DNA of 64,000 nt from Chloroflexota bacterium (GTDB taxonomy: Bacteria; Chloroflexota; Dehalococcoidia; Lucifugimonadales; Lucifugimonadaceae): contig JABMNO010000020.1 in the NCBI GenBank assembly GCA_013204555.1, positions 1 through 64,000 on the forward strand, in the 5' to 3' direction. Both the position numbers and the translations under genes were made by a program. The notes below the pieces were generated by a model. The model was not told the DNA's origin. It was given only the letters and a program-made list of their open reading frames with translations, and ran no database searches. Positions 1 to 7,721 of the stretch are shown piece by piece (the stretch's first letter is position 1; every line of letters begins with the position of its first letter).

Positions 1-1496
1 ACCAAGATCGTGCCTTCGTACTCGGAAAGCGGATCTTCTACGGCCTCTCGGGCGGGGATGTCGAGGTGGTTTGTGGGCTCGTCTAGGATCAGGAAGTTCG
101 GCTTGAGCTTCATGAGACGGGCTAGTTGCAAACGATTTCGCTCGCCACCGGAGAGATCTGCGACTTTTTTGCGCAGGTCGTCGCGGTTGAACAGGAACTT
201 TCTCAGCAGGGCGAAGGCCGCGTTCTCGCCGAGTGGTGGCTCTGACTCCATGATCTCCCGAAGGATGGTGCGATCGCCTTCCAGCCCCTCCTGCTCCTGT
301 GCTGCGTACCCAAACTTGATGCTGGGTCCGATGCGGATGACATCGTTCTCCCAATCGCCACGCTCCACTATGTCGCGCAGCAGGGTGGTCTTGCCACTGC
401 CGTTGGGGCCTACGATAGCGACGCGTTCACCGCTTGTGATGTCGAAATTGACGTTCTCCAACAGCGAACGGTCGCCGTACGTTTTGCTGTAGTCGCGCAC
501 CTGCAACACGATATTGGCACGCGTCTTCTCCACTCCGAAATCGGCCTCGATGGCGGACTCATCCATCGTTGGTTTTTCCACGGCCCGGGCCTGTTCACGA
601 CTAAGTTGAGAACGCCGCGATCTGAGCCGTTTGCCCGCCGCCATGCTTGCGCGGGCGCGTGCAGTCAATTCAAGGCGCTTCACCAGCGCCTCAAGCTGGG
701 CCAGCCGCTTCTGATTCGCTCCGTAGTCGGCCTGCTGAGCGATCAACTCACGTAGCCTCGTCGCCCTGTAGGCGGAGTAGCCGCCCTCGTACCGGGTGAT
801 GCGACCGTCTTCCAGCATCAGGATGCCATGAACGACCCTGTCCAACGTGTGTCTGTTGTGGGAGATGACAAGCACGGCGCCCTTGAAGCTGATCAGAAAG
901 TTTTCGAGCCACGCCAGCCCCAGGAAATCGAGATGATTGCCCGGCTCGTCCAGCACCAGGAAATCTGGCTCTTCCATGAGGGCGCGGGCAAGTGAGAGGA
1001 TGTTTTTCTCCCCGCCGGATAGCGAGCCGATCTGCTGGTTTTCTTTCCCTTGTAGGCCCAGCGAGTCAAGAGTTCGTGTGGCCCTATCTGGCCATAGTTC
1101 AGCATCGCTCAGGTCGTACCTATCTAGAGCGTCCTGATACCCCTGCATTGCCGCTTCAATCTCGTTCTCGGCGGCGTTAGCGAGGGCCTCTTCACTCGCT
1201 CTCAGTGCTTCGCCCAGGGCGGCGTAATCGGCCAGGAGCCAGTCCATGACGATCTCATGGTCATTGGCTTCAACATACTGTGGGACGTAGCCGATACGAG
1301 TTCCCGCTGCGATGGATATCGTGCCTTCTTGCGGCTTTTCGCGACCGAGAAGGATGCGCAGAATGGTGGTCTTGCCAGCACCGTTCGCACCGATCAGGCC
1401 AAGGCGTTCACCCTCGTTTATGCCGAAGTTAACTCCACGCAACACAGGCGTTGCTGCGTAGCTGACGGCGATGTTTTGGAGGTTGGCGACACGCAT
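1..1496 (-). CDS. ABC-F family ATP-binding protein, 3' end cut by window edge
   Basis: Reading the minus strand from ATG at 1496 gives 498 open codons that run off the left edge. Two ABC nucleotide-binding domains are visible and there are no membrane segments, which is the ABC-F layout: soluble twin-ATPases that act on the ribosome (translation factors or antibiotic-resistance proteins). Domain 1 has Walker A GANGAGKTT near residue 40, signature LSGGEKN and Walker B ending DEPGNHLD. Domain 2 has GPNGSGKTT, LSGGERNR and DEPTNHLD. A charged, Lys/Arg-rich linker (around KRLELTARARASMAAGKR) separates them, as expected for the P-site tRNA-interaction motif region. Domain 1 has Gly where the family normally has Thr in DEPTNHLD. 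I cannot assign an EttA, Uup or YheS subgroup. No clear Shine-Dalgarno sequence precedes the ATG. Confidence 0.9.
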   Translation of the reverse strand, partial: MRVANLQNIAVSYAATPVLRGVNFGINEGERLGLIGANGAGKTTILRILLGREKPQEGTISIAAGTRIGYVPQYVEANDHEIVMDWLLADYAALGEALRASEEALANAAENEIEAAMQGYQDALDRYDLSDAELWPDRATRTLDSLGLQGKENQQIGSLSGGEKNILSLARALMEEPDFLVLDEPGNHLDFLGLAWLENFLISFKGAVLVISHNRHTLDRVVHGILMLEDGRITRYEGGYSAYRATRLRELIAQQADYGANQKRLAQLEALVKRLELTARARASMAAGKRLRSRRSQLSREQARAVEKPTMDESAIEADFGVEKTRANIVLQVRDYSKTYGDRSLLENVNFDITSGERVAIVGPNGSGKTTLLRDIVERGDWENDVIRIGPSIKFGYAAQEQEGLEGDRTILREIMESEPPLGENAAFALLRKFLFNRDDLRKKVADLSGGERNRLQLARLMKLKPNFLILDEPTNHLDIPAREAVEDPLSEYEGTIL

Positions 1497-1675
1497 TTGG
1501 GAACTATTGTGTCGCAGTATGGGGCGGATTGCTCGCTCTGATGCTCGTCACGGTGCGGGCTGGAAGCCCGCACTACGCCCGGGGATGCTTCCCACCGGTT
1601 AGGAGGCCCGTGACGTGCGTGACGAAGTGCGGCCTCCTAGCCCACACACGGCTTCCGGTCGAGGTACGAGCCTCG

Positions 1676-2260
1676 CTACGTCCAACTGCTACCGAACTCC
1701 CATGTCGGATAGCGCCCCTGAAGGTCGCGCAAATTGCGATCCCAATCCGACTCCTGGGAAGGCATCACTGGGAGGACCTCAACCTCGCCACTGAGCACCC
1801 TGTACCCCCACTTGAATCCTCTGATTGCGTTGACCTCGCGAGTTATCACACCATCGGGGCTGTGAACCAGAAATGTGTCAGCGTCCCATGTGACTTCCTG
1901 TTCCGTGAACCCTGGCGCGTCGAATATGGTGGGGCGAACGCCGAACGCAAAATATGGGACATCGGTATCACTGATCTGGGGAGCGACATCGAACACGATG
2001 ACCTGCTCATTTTTGTCGTGCAACTGATAGCGAACGACCTGAATCCACCCCATGTAGGCGCCGTACCCGACACCCTCGTAGGCCACGCTCGCTTGCATGA
2101 CCGGAAAGCCAAGCGCCATTTTCGACGGGTATGCCTCGCCAAGGACTGATTCGCCGAAACCCCACCTGGCGGGGTCATCGTTTATTCCGTGTTCCACGAT
2201 TACTTCGCCATCAAGACCGCGTAAACAAAAGGGAATCCTGGTGACAGTCATTGAGGCCAA
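1676..2260 (-). CDS. Conserved hypothetical protein, probable TTG start
   Basis: A protein of about 194 residues that I do not recognise. It is acidic, rich in aromatic residues and has no signal peptide or transmembrane segment; the composition suggests a soluble beta-rich fold. The frame is open further upstream to 2482, but that extension is Arg/Pro-rich and overlaps the DUF4097 gene, so it is a shadow. The start is chosen at TTG (2260-2258) because GAGGAG lies 8 nt upstream; the ATG three codons later (2251) is 17 nt from that site. It lies 38 nt downstream of the DUF4097 gene on the same strand and could be cotranscribed with it. Function unknown. Confidence 0.6.
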   Translation of the reverse strand: MASMTVTRIPFCLRGLDGEVIVEHGINDDPARWGFGESVLGEAYPSKMALGFPVMQASVAYEGVGYGAYMGWIQVVRYQLHDKNEQVIVFDVAPQISDTDVPYFAFGVRPTIFDAPGFTEQEVTWDADTFLVHSPDGVITREVNAIRGFKWGYRVLSGEVEVLPVMPSQESDWDRNLRDLQGRYPTWEFGSSWT

Positions 2261-2298
2261 AGCTTTATCTCCTCTACCGCTAGAAGCGATTGTTCGAA

Positions 2299-3123
2299 CT
2301 ATGACGCCCCTATGAGGGAGTGGGGCGAATCCTGGACCGTTGCCGGTTCTACTGCGCGGAGGATGTCTATGCTTCCGCTGACGGTACGGATTCGGATTGT
2401 GAGGTCGCGATTGTCGGGCGGGTTTGCGACGGTGTCCAGGCCGGTGTTGATTCTGCCAGAGGTCGAGTCGAGGTCCAGCCACACGCCGGTTCCGGGAGCT
2501 ACCCCCACCGAGGCTTTTCCGGACGCAGTCTTCATGATGATGATGCCTCGATGTGCTGCACCGACTTGCAAGCTTCCAGACGCGGACTGGGCTTTCACGT
2601 CGCCTCCAGCAGCGCCGATCTCTATCTTGCCGCTGGCGGTTTTCACGCCGATAGAACCACCGACGTCTGAAACCTCGAGTCTTCCTGATGCGGACCGGAA
2701 GGATAGTTGACCGCCAACGCTGGCGACACGCGTATCTCCACTAGCGGACTGAACTTCCAGATCGCCTGTGACATCGTCGATATCGACGTTCCCTGAGGCG
2801 GTTTTTACCTTCATCTGATCAAACTTACCGCGGCACTCGACTGAAGCAGAGGCGACACCGATTCTGGCCGTACTATCCAGCGGAGCAACCACCACTACAT
2901 CAACCTTGTTGTGGCGGCGGAACCATCCGCGGGAGCTGTCTGGGTAGGTGATCTCCAGGGTGTTGCCATTGAAACTTACTTCGGTGGCCTCGGCCGCGGC
3001 GCCATCATCGGGTGAGGTCACGTCAACGGCAACTGTGTCGCGGTCTTCGGTGGTTATCTTGATGCTACCCGCTGCGATGGATGTCTTGATGGTGATTGGG
3101 TCTGAGCATGGATACTCTGCCAT
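2299..3123 (-). CDS. DUF4097-type beta-strand repeat protein
   Basis: About 274 residues. The middle of the protein contains six to seven repeats of roughly 18-20 residues centred on [TS]ASG (KTASGNVDI, QSASGDTRV, RSASGRLEV, KTASGKIEI, QSASGSLQV, KTASGKASV, STSGRINT), the hallmark of DUF4097 parallel-beta/adhesin-like repeats. No signal peptide or membrane anchor is seen, so it is probably cytoplasmic. The start is ATG at 3123 (MAEYPCSD), with AGGA about 8 nt upstream; 13 further codons upstream are open but lack such a site. It lies 54 nt downstream of the ribbon-helix-helix gene and probably shares its operon. DUF4097 proteins next to an Arc/HicB-type regulator also occur in actinobacteria, from memory; the biochemical role is unknown. 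Confidence 0.8.
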   Translation of the reverse strand: MAEYPCSDPITIKTSIAAGSIKITTEDRDTVAVDVTSPDDGAAAEATEVSFNGNTLEITYPDSSRGWFRRHNKVDVVVVAPLDSTARIGVASASVECRGKFDQMKVKTASGNVDIDDVTGDLEVQSASGDTRVASVGGQLSFRSASGRLEVSDVGGSIGVKTASGKIEIGAAGGDVKAQSASGSLQVGAAHRGIIIMKTASGKASVGVAPGTGVWLDLDSTSGRINTGLDTVANPPDNRDLTIRIRTVSGSIDILRAVEPATVQDSPHSLIGAS

Positions 3124-3177
3124 TGGGGTTTCCTTTCGAGAAAATATGTTTGGGGATTGCATAACTTTGCGTTCCTG

Positions 3178-3669
3178 TTATGCCTGTGCGAAGCCAGTGA
3201 ACCTGCGGCCCAGCCTGGTTCCTCCGCGAGAGTTGAACGATGGGCCGCCATCCACGGTGCTGTTAATTGCTCGAACGAGCCACGCGTTCACGGAGATGTT
3301 TTCGGCGTTGGCGGCTTGTTCAACGGAGTCCTTGAGTGATTCGGGCAGGCGCAACGAAATTCGAGCCAGGTCGGCGGATGATTCAGGATTCGTGGTAGCG
3401 GGGGGGGCAGGAACCCCCTCTGGGTGGACGAGGTCGGTTACAACAAACTCGATCTCGCGACCGTGCAGTCGTGCCTCAACTGTCACCTCTTCGAGAGCGG
3501 CCGTAATCTCGTCCGATGCATCAGCCATGGCGTCCATCAGGCAGAGGCGTGCGGAGGGTTCAAGCGCCTCTGAGAGCAGGGCTGCGGCGTCAGCCACCTC
3601 TTTGCTGCCGGGCGCAGCTGCGGCGGTGAGCGATTTCTTTAAAGCGTCTATGTACGGTGAAAGTTCCAT
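3178..3669 (-). CDS. Ribbon-helix-helix (Arc/HicB-type) regulator
   Basis: 163 residues. The C-terminal part (about residues 104-142, ARISLRLPESLKDSVEQAA followed by ISVNAWLVRAI) matches the ribbon-helix-helix fold of Arc/HicB-type DNA-binding proteins: a beta-strand of alternating residues followed by two helices. The N-terminal 80 residues are Ala/Glu-rich and helical and have no motif I know. It is the first gene of a probable operon with the DUF4097 gene. A directly repeated, partly palindromic sequence immediately upstream of the start is a likely autoregulatory operator. No HicA-like toxin is adjacent, so a toxin-antitoxin role is not supported. Confidence 0.75.
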   Translation of the reverse strand: MELSPYIDALKKSLTAAAAPGSKEVADAAALLSEALEPSARLCLMDAMADASDEITAALEEVTVEARLHGREIEFVVTDLVHPEGVPAPPATTNPESSADLARISLRLPESLKDSVEQAANAENISVNAWLVRAINSTVDGGPSFNSRGGTRLGRRFTGFAQA

Positions 3670-3678
3670 GACGCCATT

Positions 3679-3699
3679 ATGACATCACTGATGACATCA
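3679..3699 (-). promoter_or_regulatory. Candidate operator of the RHH/DUF4097 operon
   Basis: ATGACATCA occurs twice with a 12-bp period (3679-3687 and 3691-3699). The second copy sits in the dyad TGATGACATCA (3689-3699), symmetric apart from its centre. It lies 10-30 bp upstream of the RHH start codon. RHH proteins bind short repeated operator half-sites and commonly autoregulate; binding here is inference. Confidence 0.45.
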
Positions 3700-3754
3700 T
3701 GCAAGCGTCATGGTGGTGGCATACGGGTTTCTGCAGTCGGCGCTACTCGCCAAG

Positions 3755-3914
3755 ATGTCACCCTGAGCCCCGCGTGAAGGTCTCTGCCGGTCAGAATGTT
3801 CGTGGGTCTTACATTGACCGAAAGATCGCACTCCGGTCGCAGGTTTAAGCGTTGATTCACCGCAATCTCTATTCACTACTGGCAGAGGCCCTCACGCGGG
3901 GCACAGGGTGACAT
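3755..3914. repeat. Inverted-repeat intergenic element (MITE-like)
   Basis: Arms 3755-3790 and 3879-3914 are reverse complements at 32 of 36 positions and enclose 88 bp of non-coding DNA. The arms begin ATGTCACCCTG and contain CCCCGCGTGA. The size (160 bp), terminal inverted repeats and intergenic position resemble a miniature transposable element or a large palindromic repeat. No target-site duplication is obvious. This accounts for most of the gene-free stretch 3670-4004. Confidence 0.6.
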
Positions 3915-4004
3915 ATCGAGATGAACCTGTTGATGGAACCGCTCTGCAAATATGGCGCGCCCTTACCCCAGCCCTCTCCCGAAATGGGCGAAGGGGTAAA
4001 TCAC

Positions 4005-5264
4005 TCAGCGGAAGGTTTCGTGGACGGGGAGGCCGGCGAGGTCTACTTCTGTGACTGTGGGGAGGAATCCGTTTGCTCGGGAGCGTTTGTAGGCATCCTG
4101 GACCCGCAGGCTTGAGACTGCGTAGTCCGTTGTGAGTACGAATTTCCCGGCGGCGGTGAAACGGAATAGCGCCTCTTCCAGTTCAAGAGTAATCGTCGGG
4201 TCTGTGAGTACGTTTTTGAATTCGTAGCCGTAGTAAACGCTTTCCATGCCGATGCCATCGACAACGTCCAGGTAGGCCGGGTCCTCACCCAATTCGGGGG
4301 CGTTTTGAGGCACGATCAAGAAATCTGGATTCTTGGATTTCGCATAGCGAGAAAGATCAGTGACGAAGTCGATCATGCGCTGTCGGGAGTCTGAGACGCC
4401 ACGTTCCTCGAAGAATTCGTAAGCGTCAATTATGTCCATGTAGACGCCATCGAAACCTGCTGCGAGGATCCGGTCCAGATAACTTTCGGGCTGTCCGAAT
4501 ATGGTCGCCTGCCAACCGGTATCCCAGAACTGGACTTTGAAGTTGCCTTCCCAGTTGGGATTCTCCTGAACAAGCCACTCCGGCGATCCAGGAGTCCAAT
4601 CCTCTTGCCAGTAGTAACGGTAATCCTCTGCCTCTCCAATGGACATGTAAGCAATCACTTTGGCGGGTGCGGTCATCGCAGATCGAAGGCTATCGATTTC
4701 CGAAGCGCTGAACGCGGTCTCGTCGGTACCGTCGAATGAGTAATCGATCACAGTCACTGACGGACGCGCCTCAGCGATAGCGTTGAGGTCAACGTCTGAG
4801 AGCCAGTAGATGTATGAATCAGCACCGGGGAGGCCGATTGGAATATCGATGATTTCGGCGGGCGGGACAGCGGTTGCAGTGCTGGCCATTGTGGCGGAGG
4901 CGGCCGCGTCGTGGACATGGTTGGCATCCGATGTCGGTGTGTGCCCCGGCTGATGCACCACAGGAGTGTTCGTCGCAATTGGCTCAAGTGATGGCGTTCC
5001 GGTGGGGGCTGGCGGTGGTGTTGCCGAAGGCGCGGGCATCACAGGCGGTTCAGCCGTCGGTTCAGGGATTGGCGTGGGTGTGGGAGGGAAGGGGCTCGAC
5101 GTCGGGGCAGCCGTTGAGGCCTGCGCGGTCGCGGGGCTACTCACGTCTGCCGATTCATCGTCGGCGCCACAGCCGATGGAGAGAATGACCAAACTGAAGG
5201 CGATGATTGAGAGAGTATTTCGGAGGATCAATGAGCACACTTTCGGATGTTGGAGAGGGCCCAA
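4005..5264 (-). CDS. GH114/TM1410-like glycoside hydrolase lipoprotein
   Basis: About 419 residues. The N-terminus is a lipoprotein signal: a hydrophobic stretch ending LSIGC (Cys near residue 32). A Pro/Thr/Ala-rich linker with PTPTP motifs follows to about residue 145, then a catalytic-type domain. Residues from about 150 to the end show the pattern of the GH114 / TM1410-MJ1477 family TIM barrel: VIAYMSIGEAEDYR, WDTGWQ, GFDGVYMDIIDAYEFF and LIVPQNAPEL. Members hydrolyse alpha-1,4-galactosaminide-type polysaccharides, but the substrate here cannot be read from sequence. It would be tethered outside the cytoplasmic membrane. The upstream-most start is TTG at 5264; GTG at 5240 is an equally plausible start that keeps the signal peptide. 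Monocistronic by context. Confidence 0.75.
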   Translation of the reverse strand: MGPLQHPKVCSLILRNTLSIIAFSLVILSIGCGADDESADVSSPATAQASTAAPTSSPFPPTPTPIPEPTAEPPVMPAPSATPPPAPTGTPSLEPIATNTPVVHQPGHTPTSDANHVHDAAASATMASTATAVPPAEIIDIPIGLPGADSYIYWLSDVDLNAIAEARPSVTVIDYSFDGTDETAFSASEIDSLRSAMTAPAKVIAYMSIGEAEDYRYYWQEDWTPGSPEWLVQENPNWEGNFKVQFWDTGWQATIFGQPESYLDRILAAGFDGVYMDIIDAYEFFEERGVSDSRQRMIDFVTDLSRYAKSKNPDFLIVPQNAPELGEDPAYLDVVDGIGMESVYYGYEFKNVLTDPTITLELEEALFRFTAAGKFVLTTDYAVSSLRVQDAYKRSRANGFLPTVTEVDLAGLPVHETFR

Positions 5265-5393
5265 TAGTGGGAGATCAGGGGCCTGGCGTGGGTAACGTTG
5301 ACGGCGTTCGTGGCTGAGATTCTTCGGCGGACCTCAGAATGACAACTCCAATTCGTCGTGATTGACTTCGCTGAGCGGTCGTTGAACGTTTGC

Positions 5394-6581
5394 TTAATTT
5401 ATCCTCTCAAATATCGTGGCGACGCCCTGGCCGCCACCAACACACATTGTGACGAGTCCTGTCTCCTGATCGCGGGCGGTCAGCTCTTCCATTAGCTTGA
5501 CGGTCATTATGGCTCCGGTTGCACCGACGGGGTGCCCAAGGCTTATTCCACTGCCGTTGACGTTGGTGGCATCGAGATCGAGATTCAGTTCGCGAATGCA
5601 GTAGAGCGCCTGCGATGCGAAGGCTTCATTGAGTTCGATCAGATCGAGATCGTTGATCTCCATTCCTGCCTTCTTCAGCACCTTCTGGACGGCGGGCACC
5701 GGGCCAATTCCCATGATCGCTGGTTCCACACCGGAGACGCCGCGGGCTTTCCATCTGAGGCGCGGCGTGACTCCAAGTTCGGCAGCTTTCTTCGCCGACA
5801 TCAGCACCACAGCGGCCGCACCATCATTGATGCTTGAGGCGTTGCCAGCTGTGACGGTACCGCCGGGTTTGAATATCGGTCGGAGTGAGGCAAGCCTGTC
5901 GAGGCTCGAATCTGGGCGTGGCCCTTCATCTGCGCTTACGACGATTGGGTCGCCCCTTCTCTGGGGGACGGTAACGGGCACGATTTGGGAGTCGAACCTG
6001 CCTGCAGCCGCGGCTGCCACGGCGCGCTGGTGGCTGATGAGTGCGAGTTCATCCTGATCCTCGCGAGATACCTCAAACCGGCTTGCGACGTTCTCCGCTG
6101 TGACGCCCATGTGGTATCGGTTCACGGGACAGCCGAGGCCCTCGACCAGAGAGTCGATCACCGTTGAATCACCCATACGAAAGCCATCGAATCGCGCCGA
6201 TGGGCCCAGCATATAGGGTGACTGGCTCATGTTCTCAATCCCGCCAGCTACGGCGACATCGACCTCGCCTGTGCGAATCAGTTGGGCGGCCATATTGATC
6301 GCTTCAAGGCCTGACGAGCACTGTCGATTGATGGCGATGGCGGTCGCTGAGTCCGGTATGCCAGCTTTTAGACCAGCCAGTCGAGCTGAGTACCCGGCTT
6401 CGGAGGCCTGAAGAGCGTTGCCCAGGACCACTTCTTCCACATCTTCTGGAGCGATTCCGGCGCGCTCAATTGCTTCCCTTATCGCCGTCGCACCAAGGTC
6501 AGATGCAAGCACGTCTTTTAGTGCTCCGCCGAAAGAGCCGACTGGAGTCCTGGCACCGCTTACAACTACAACATCCTGCAT
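5394..6581 (-). CDS. Acetyl-CoA acetyltransferase (thiolase)
   Basis: 395 residues from ATG at 6581 (MQDVVVVSGARTPVG), preceded by an AGG-containing site at good spacing. The frame is open further upstream, but that extension is not thiolase-like. All thiolase landmarks are present: nucleophilic Cys88 in NRQCSSGLEAI, the NEAFASQA block, the GISLGHPVGATGA block with the catalytic His near residue 350, and the second active-site Cys in CVGGGQG near residue 380. Length is typical of degradative/biosynthetic thiolases. The reaction is acyl-CoA + acetyl-CoA exchange or condensation in fatty-acid or short-chain metabolism; chain-length preference cannot be inferred. No beta-oxidation partners are adjacent. 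Confidence 0.95.
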   Translation of the reverse strand: MQDVVVVSGARTPVGSFGGALKDVLASDLGATAIREAIERAGIAPEDVEEVVLGNALQASEAGYSARLAGLKAGIPDSATAIAINRQCSSGLEAINMAAQLIRTGEVDVAVAGGIENMSQSPYMLGPSARFDGFRMGDSTVIDSLVEGLGCPVNRYHMGVTAENVASRFEVSREDQDELALISHQRAVAAAAAGRFDSQIVPVTVPQRRGDPIVVSADEGPRPDSSLDRLASLRPIFKPGGTVTAGNASSINDGAAAVVLMSAKKAAELGVTPRLRWKARGVSGVEPAIMGIGPVPAVQKVLKKAGMEINDLDLIELNEAFASQALYCIRELNLDLDATNVNGSGISLGHPVGATGAIMTVKLMEELTARDQETGLVTMCVGGGQGVATIFERIN

Positions 6582-6727
6582 AAGAGACCTCGCTAAAGAG
6601 AATATTCGCGCTCTGAGAGTACACGCTGTTAGCCCGTTGCGAGTATTATCCCCGCCAGAATCGCTCCGTATATTCAGGATATATTTGGGCCGCATGCCCA
6701 GGAATCTATGTAAGGGACAAAAATCAT

Positions 6728-7438
6728 ATGCCGCACAAAGTAGCCGACGCTATCCAGGTTTTCGTTTCACCCGGCCCGAAGCCTAACGGTCTCCAGGCCG
6801 CGGACGATGGACTCTGGTACATCGATCAGGGCGATAATCACATGTACAAGTTGGATTGGCAGACTGGCGCGACGTTGCTGGATGTGCCGACTGACACGAT
6901 CCACTCCAGCGGCATCACGCTGGGCGGTGGCTATGCCTGGATCGCCTCCACCTATTCATGTGAGATTTTCTGCGTGGAGATGGACACGGGAAAAACAGTT
7001 GAGAAGTACGCCTCGCCGGGTGCGGGCATCAACGCGACTCGAGAGCACCTGGATGCCGCCGCTGGCAGGAAATCGGAGCCGACGGGTGACCACGGTCTTG
7101 AGTGGAAAGACGGGAACCTGTATGTGGCGTCGCCGCCGTCGCAATTCGTGCACGTAATCGACGTCTCTACCTGGCAAGAAGTGCACCGGTTCAAGGCCCC
7201 TGGCTTCCGGGTACATGGCATTGCGTGGGCCGAAGAGGAGGGCCACATGTGGGTGGCAGATACGTCGCTTGGGACGGTTACTCGACATCGAGTTGAGGAC
7301 GGCCGTGCTTACGATGCCTTCCGTGTTCTGGACCCGGTGCAGGTGCACGGAATGACAATCAAAGATAACGTCCTCTGGTACGCGGACGACCGCGGCCCAA
7401 TCGGCCGCCTCTCAGTGAGCATGGAGCCAGACTTCTAG
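6728..7438 (+). CDS. Beta-propeller (SMP-30/NHL-like) protein
   Basis: 236 residues, ATG at 6728, AAGGGA about 10 nt upstream. Repeated short blades are visible (GLWYIDQGDNHMYKLDW, YAWIASTYSCEIFCVEMDTGK, GNLYVASPPSQFVHVIDV, GHMWVADTSLGTVTRHRV, NVLWYADDRGPIGRL), each a W/Y-hydrophobic strand followed by a D-rich turn, typical of a six-bladed propeller. There is no signal peptide, so it is probably cytosolic. Such proteins include lactonases and sensor-like propellers; I see no decisive catalytic set. It is transcribed divergently from the thiolase, with about 145 bp between the starts. Confidence 0.7.
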   Translation: MPHKVADAIQVFVSPGPKPNGLQAADDGLWYIDQGDNHMYKLDWQTGATLLDVPTDTIHSSGITLGGGYAWIASTYSCEIFCVEMDTGKTVEKYASPGAGINATREHLDAAAGRKSEPTGDHGLEWKDGNLYVASPPSQFVHVIDVSTWQEVHRFKAPGFRVHGIAWAEEEGHMWVADTSLGTVTRHRVEDGRAYDAFRVLDPVQVHGMTIKDNVLWYADDRGPIGRLSVSMEPDF

Positions 7439-7616
7439 GGCGCTGTGATGGCGTTTTATGCGCTGGGAGCGAGGGGCAGGTGGAGAGGGAAAGTCGAGTT
7501 GATGTGGCACATCACTACCGGCCCATCATGCCGCAATTACTTGATATTCGACTGAGACCCGGTCATGAAATAGTCGTGCTGAATGCTGCGGGCAATGGTA
7601 AATTGCAGGTAGCGCA

Positions 7617-7721
7617 ATGAATCTTACGTACCGCAACATACTTTTCTGGCTGCTCGCCTTGGCGATCTTGATCCTGCTGACGCTCTTGCCCGCACTGGGT
7701 GAGGGCGATGTGCCGCTCTAG
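7617..7721 (+). CDS. Small single-span membrane peptide (34 aa)
   Basis: A short open frame starting at ATG 7617 with AGGT 7 nt upstream. The product begins MNLTYRNILFWLLALAIL and is one uninterrupted hydrophobic segment (about residues 9-26) with a polar N-terminus and a short acidic tail ending GEGDVPL. It resembles the small holin-like or leader-like membrane peptides seen in many genomes, but I recognise no family. Its stop overlaps the stop of the convergent dGTPase gene by 4 bp. The composition (consecutive Leu/Ile/Ala codons flanked by polar ends) argues for real coding, but no comparison was possible. Confidence 0.4.
   Translation: MNLTYRNILFWLLALAILILLTLLPALGEGDVPL

Noticed and set aside
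1529..2149. Open frame of 206 codons on the plus strand
   Set aside because: It runs opposite to the hypothetical gene at 1676-2260, starts with an unlikely codon context and has no domain character.
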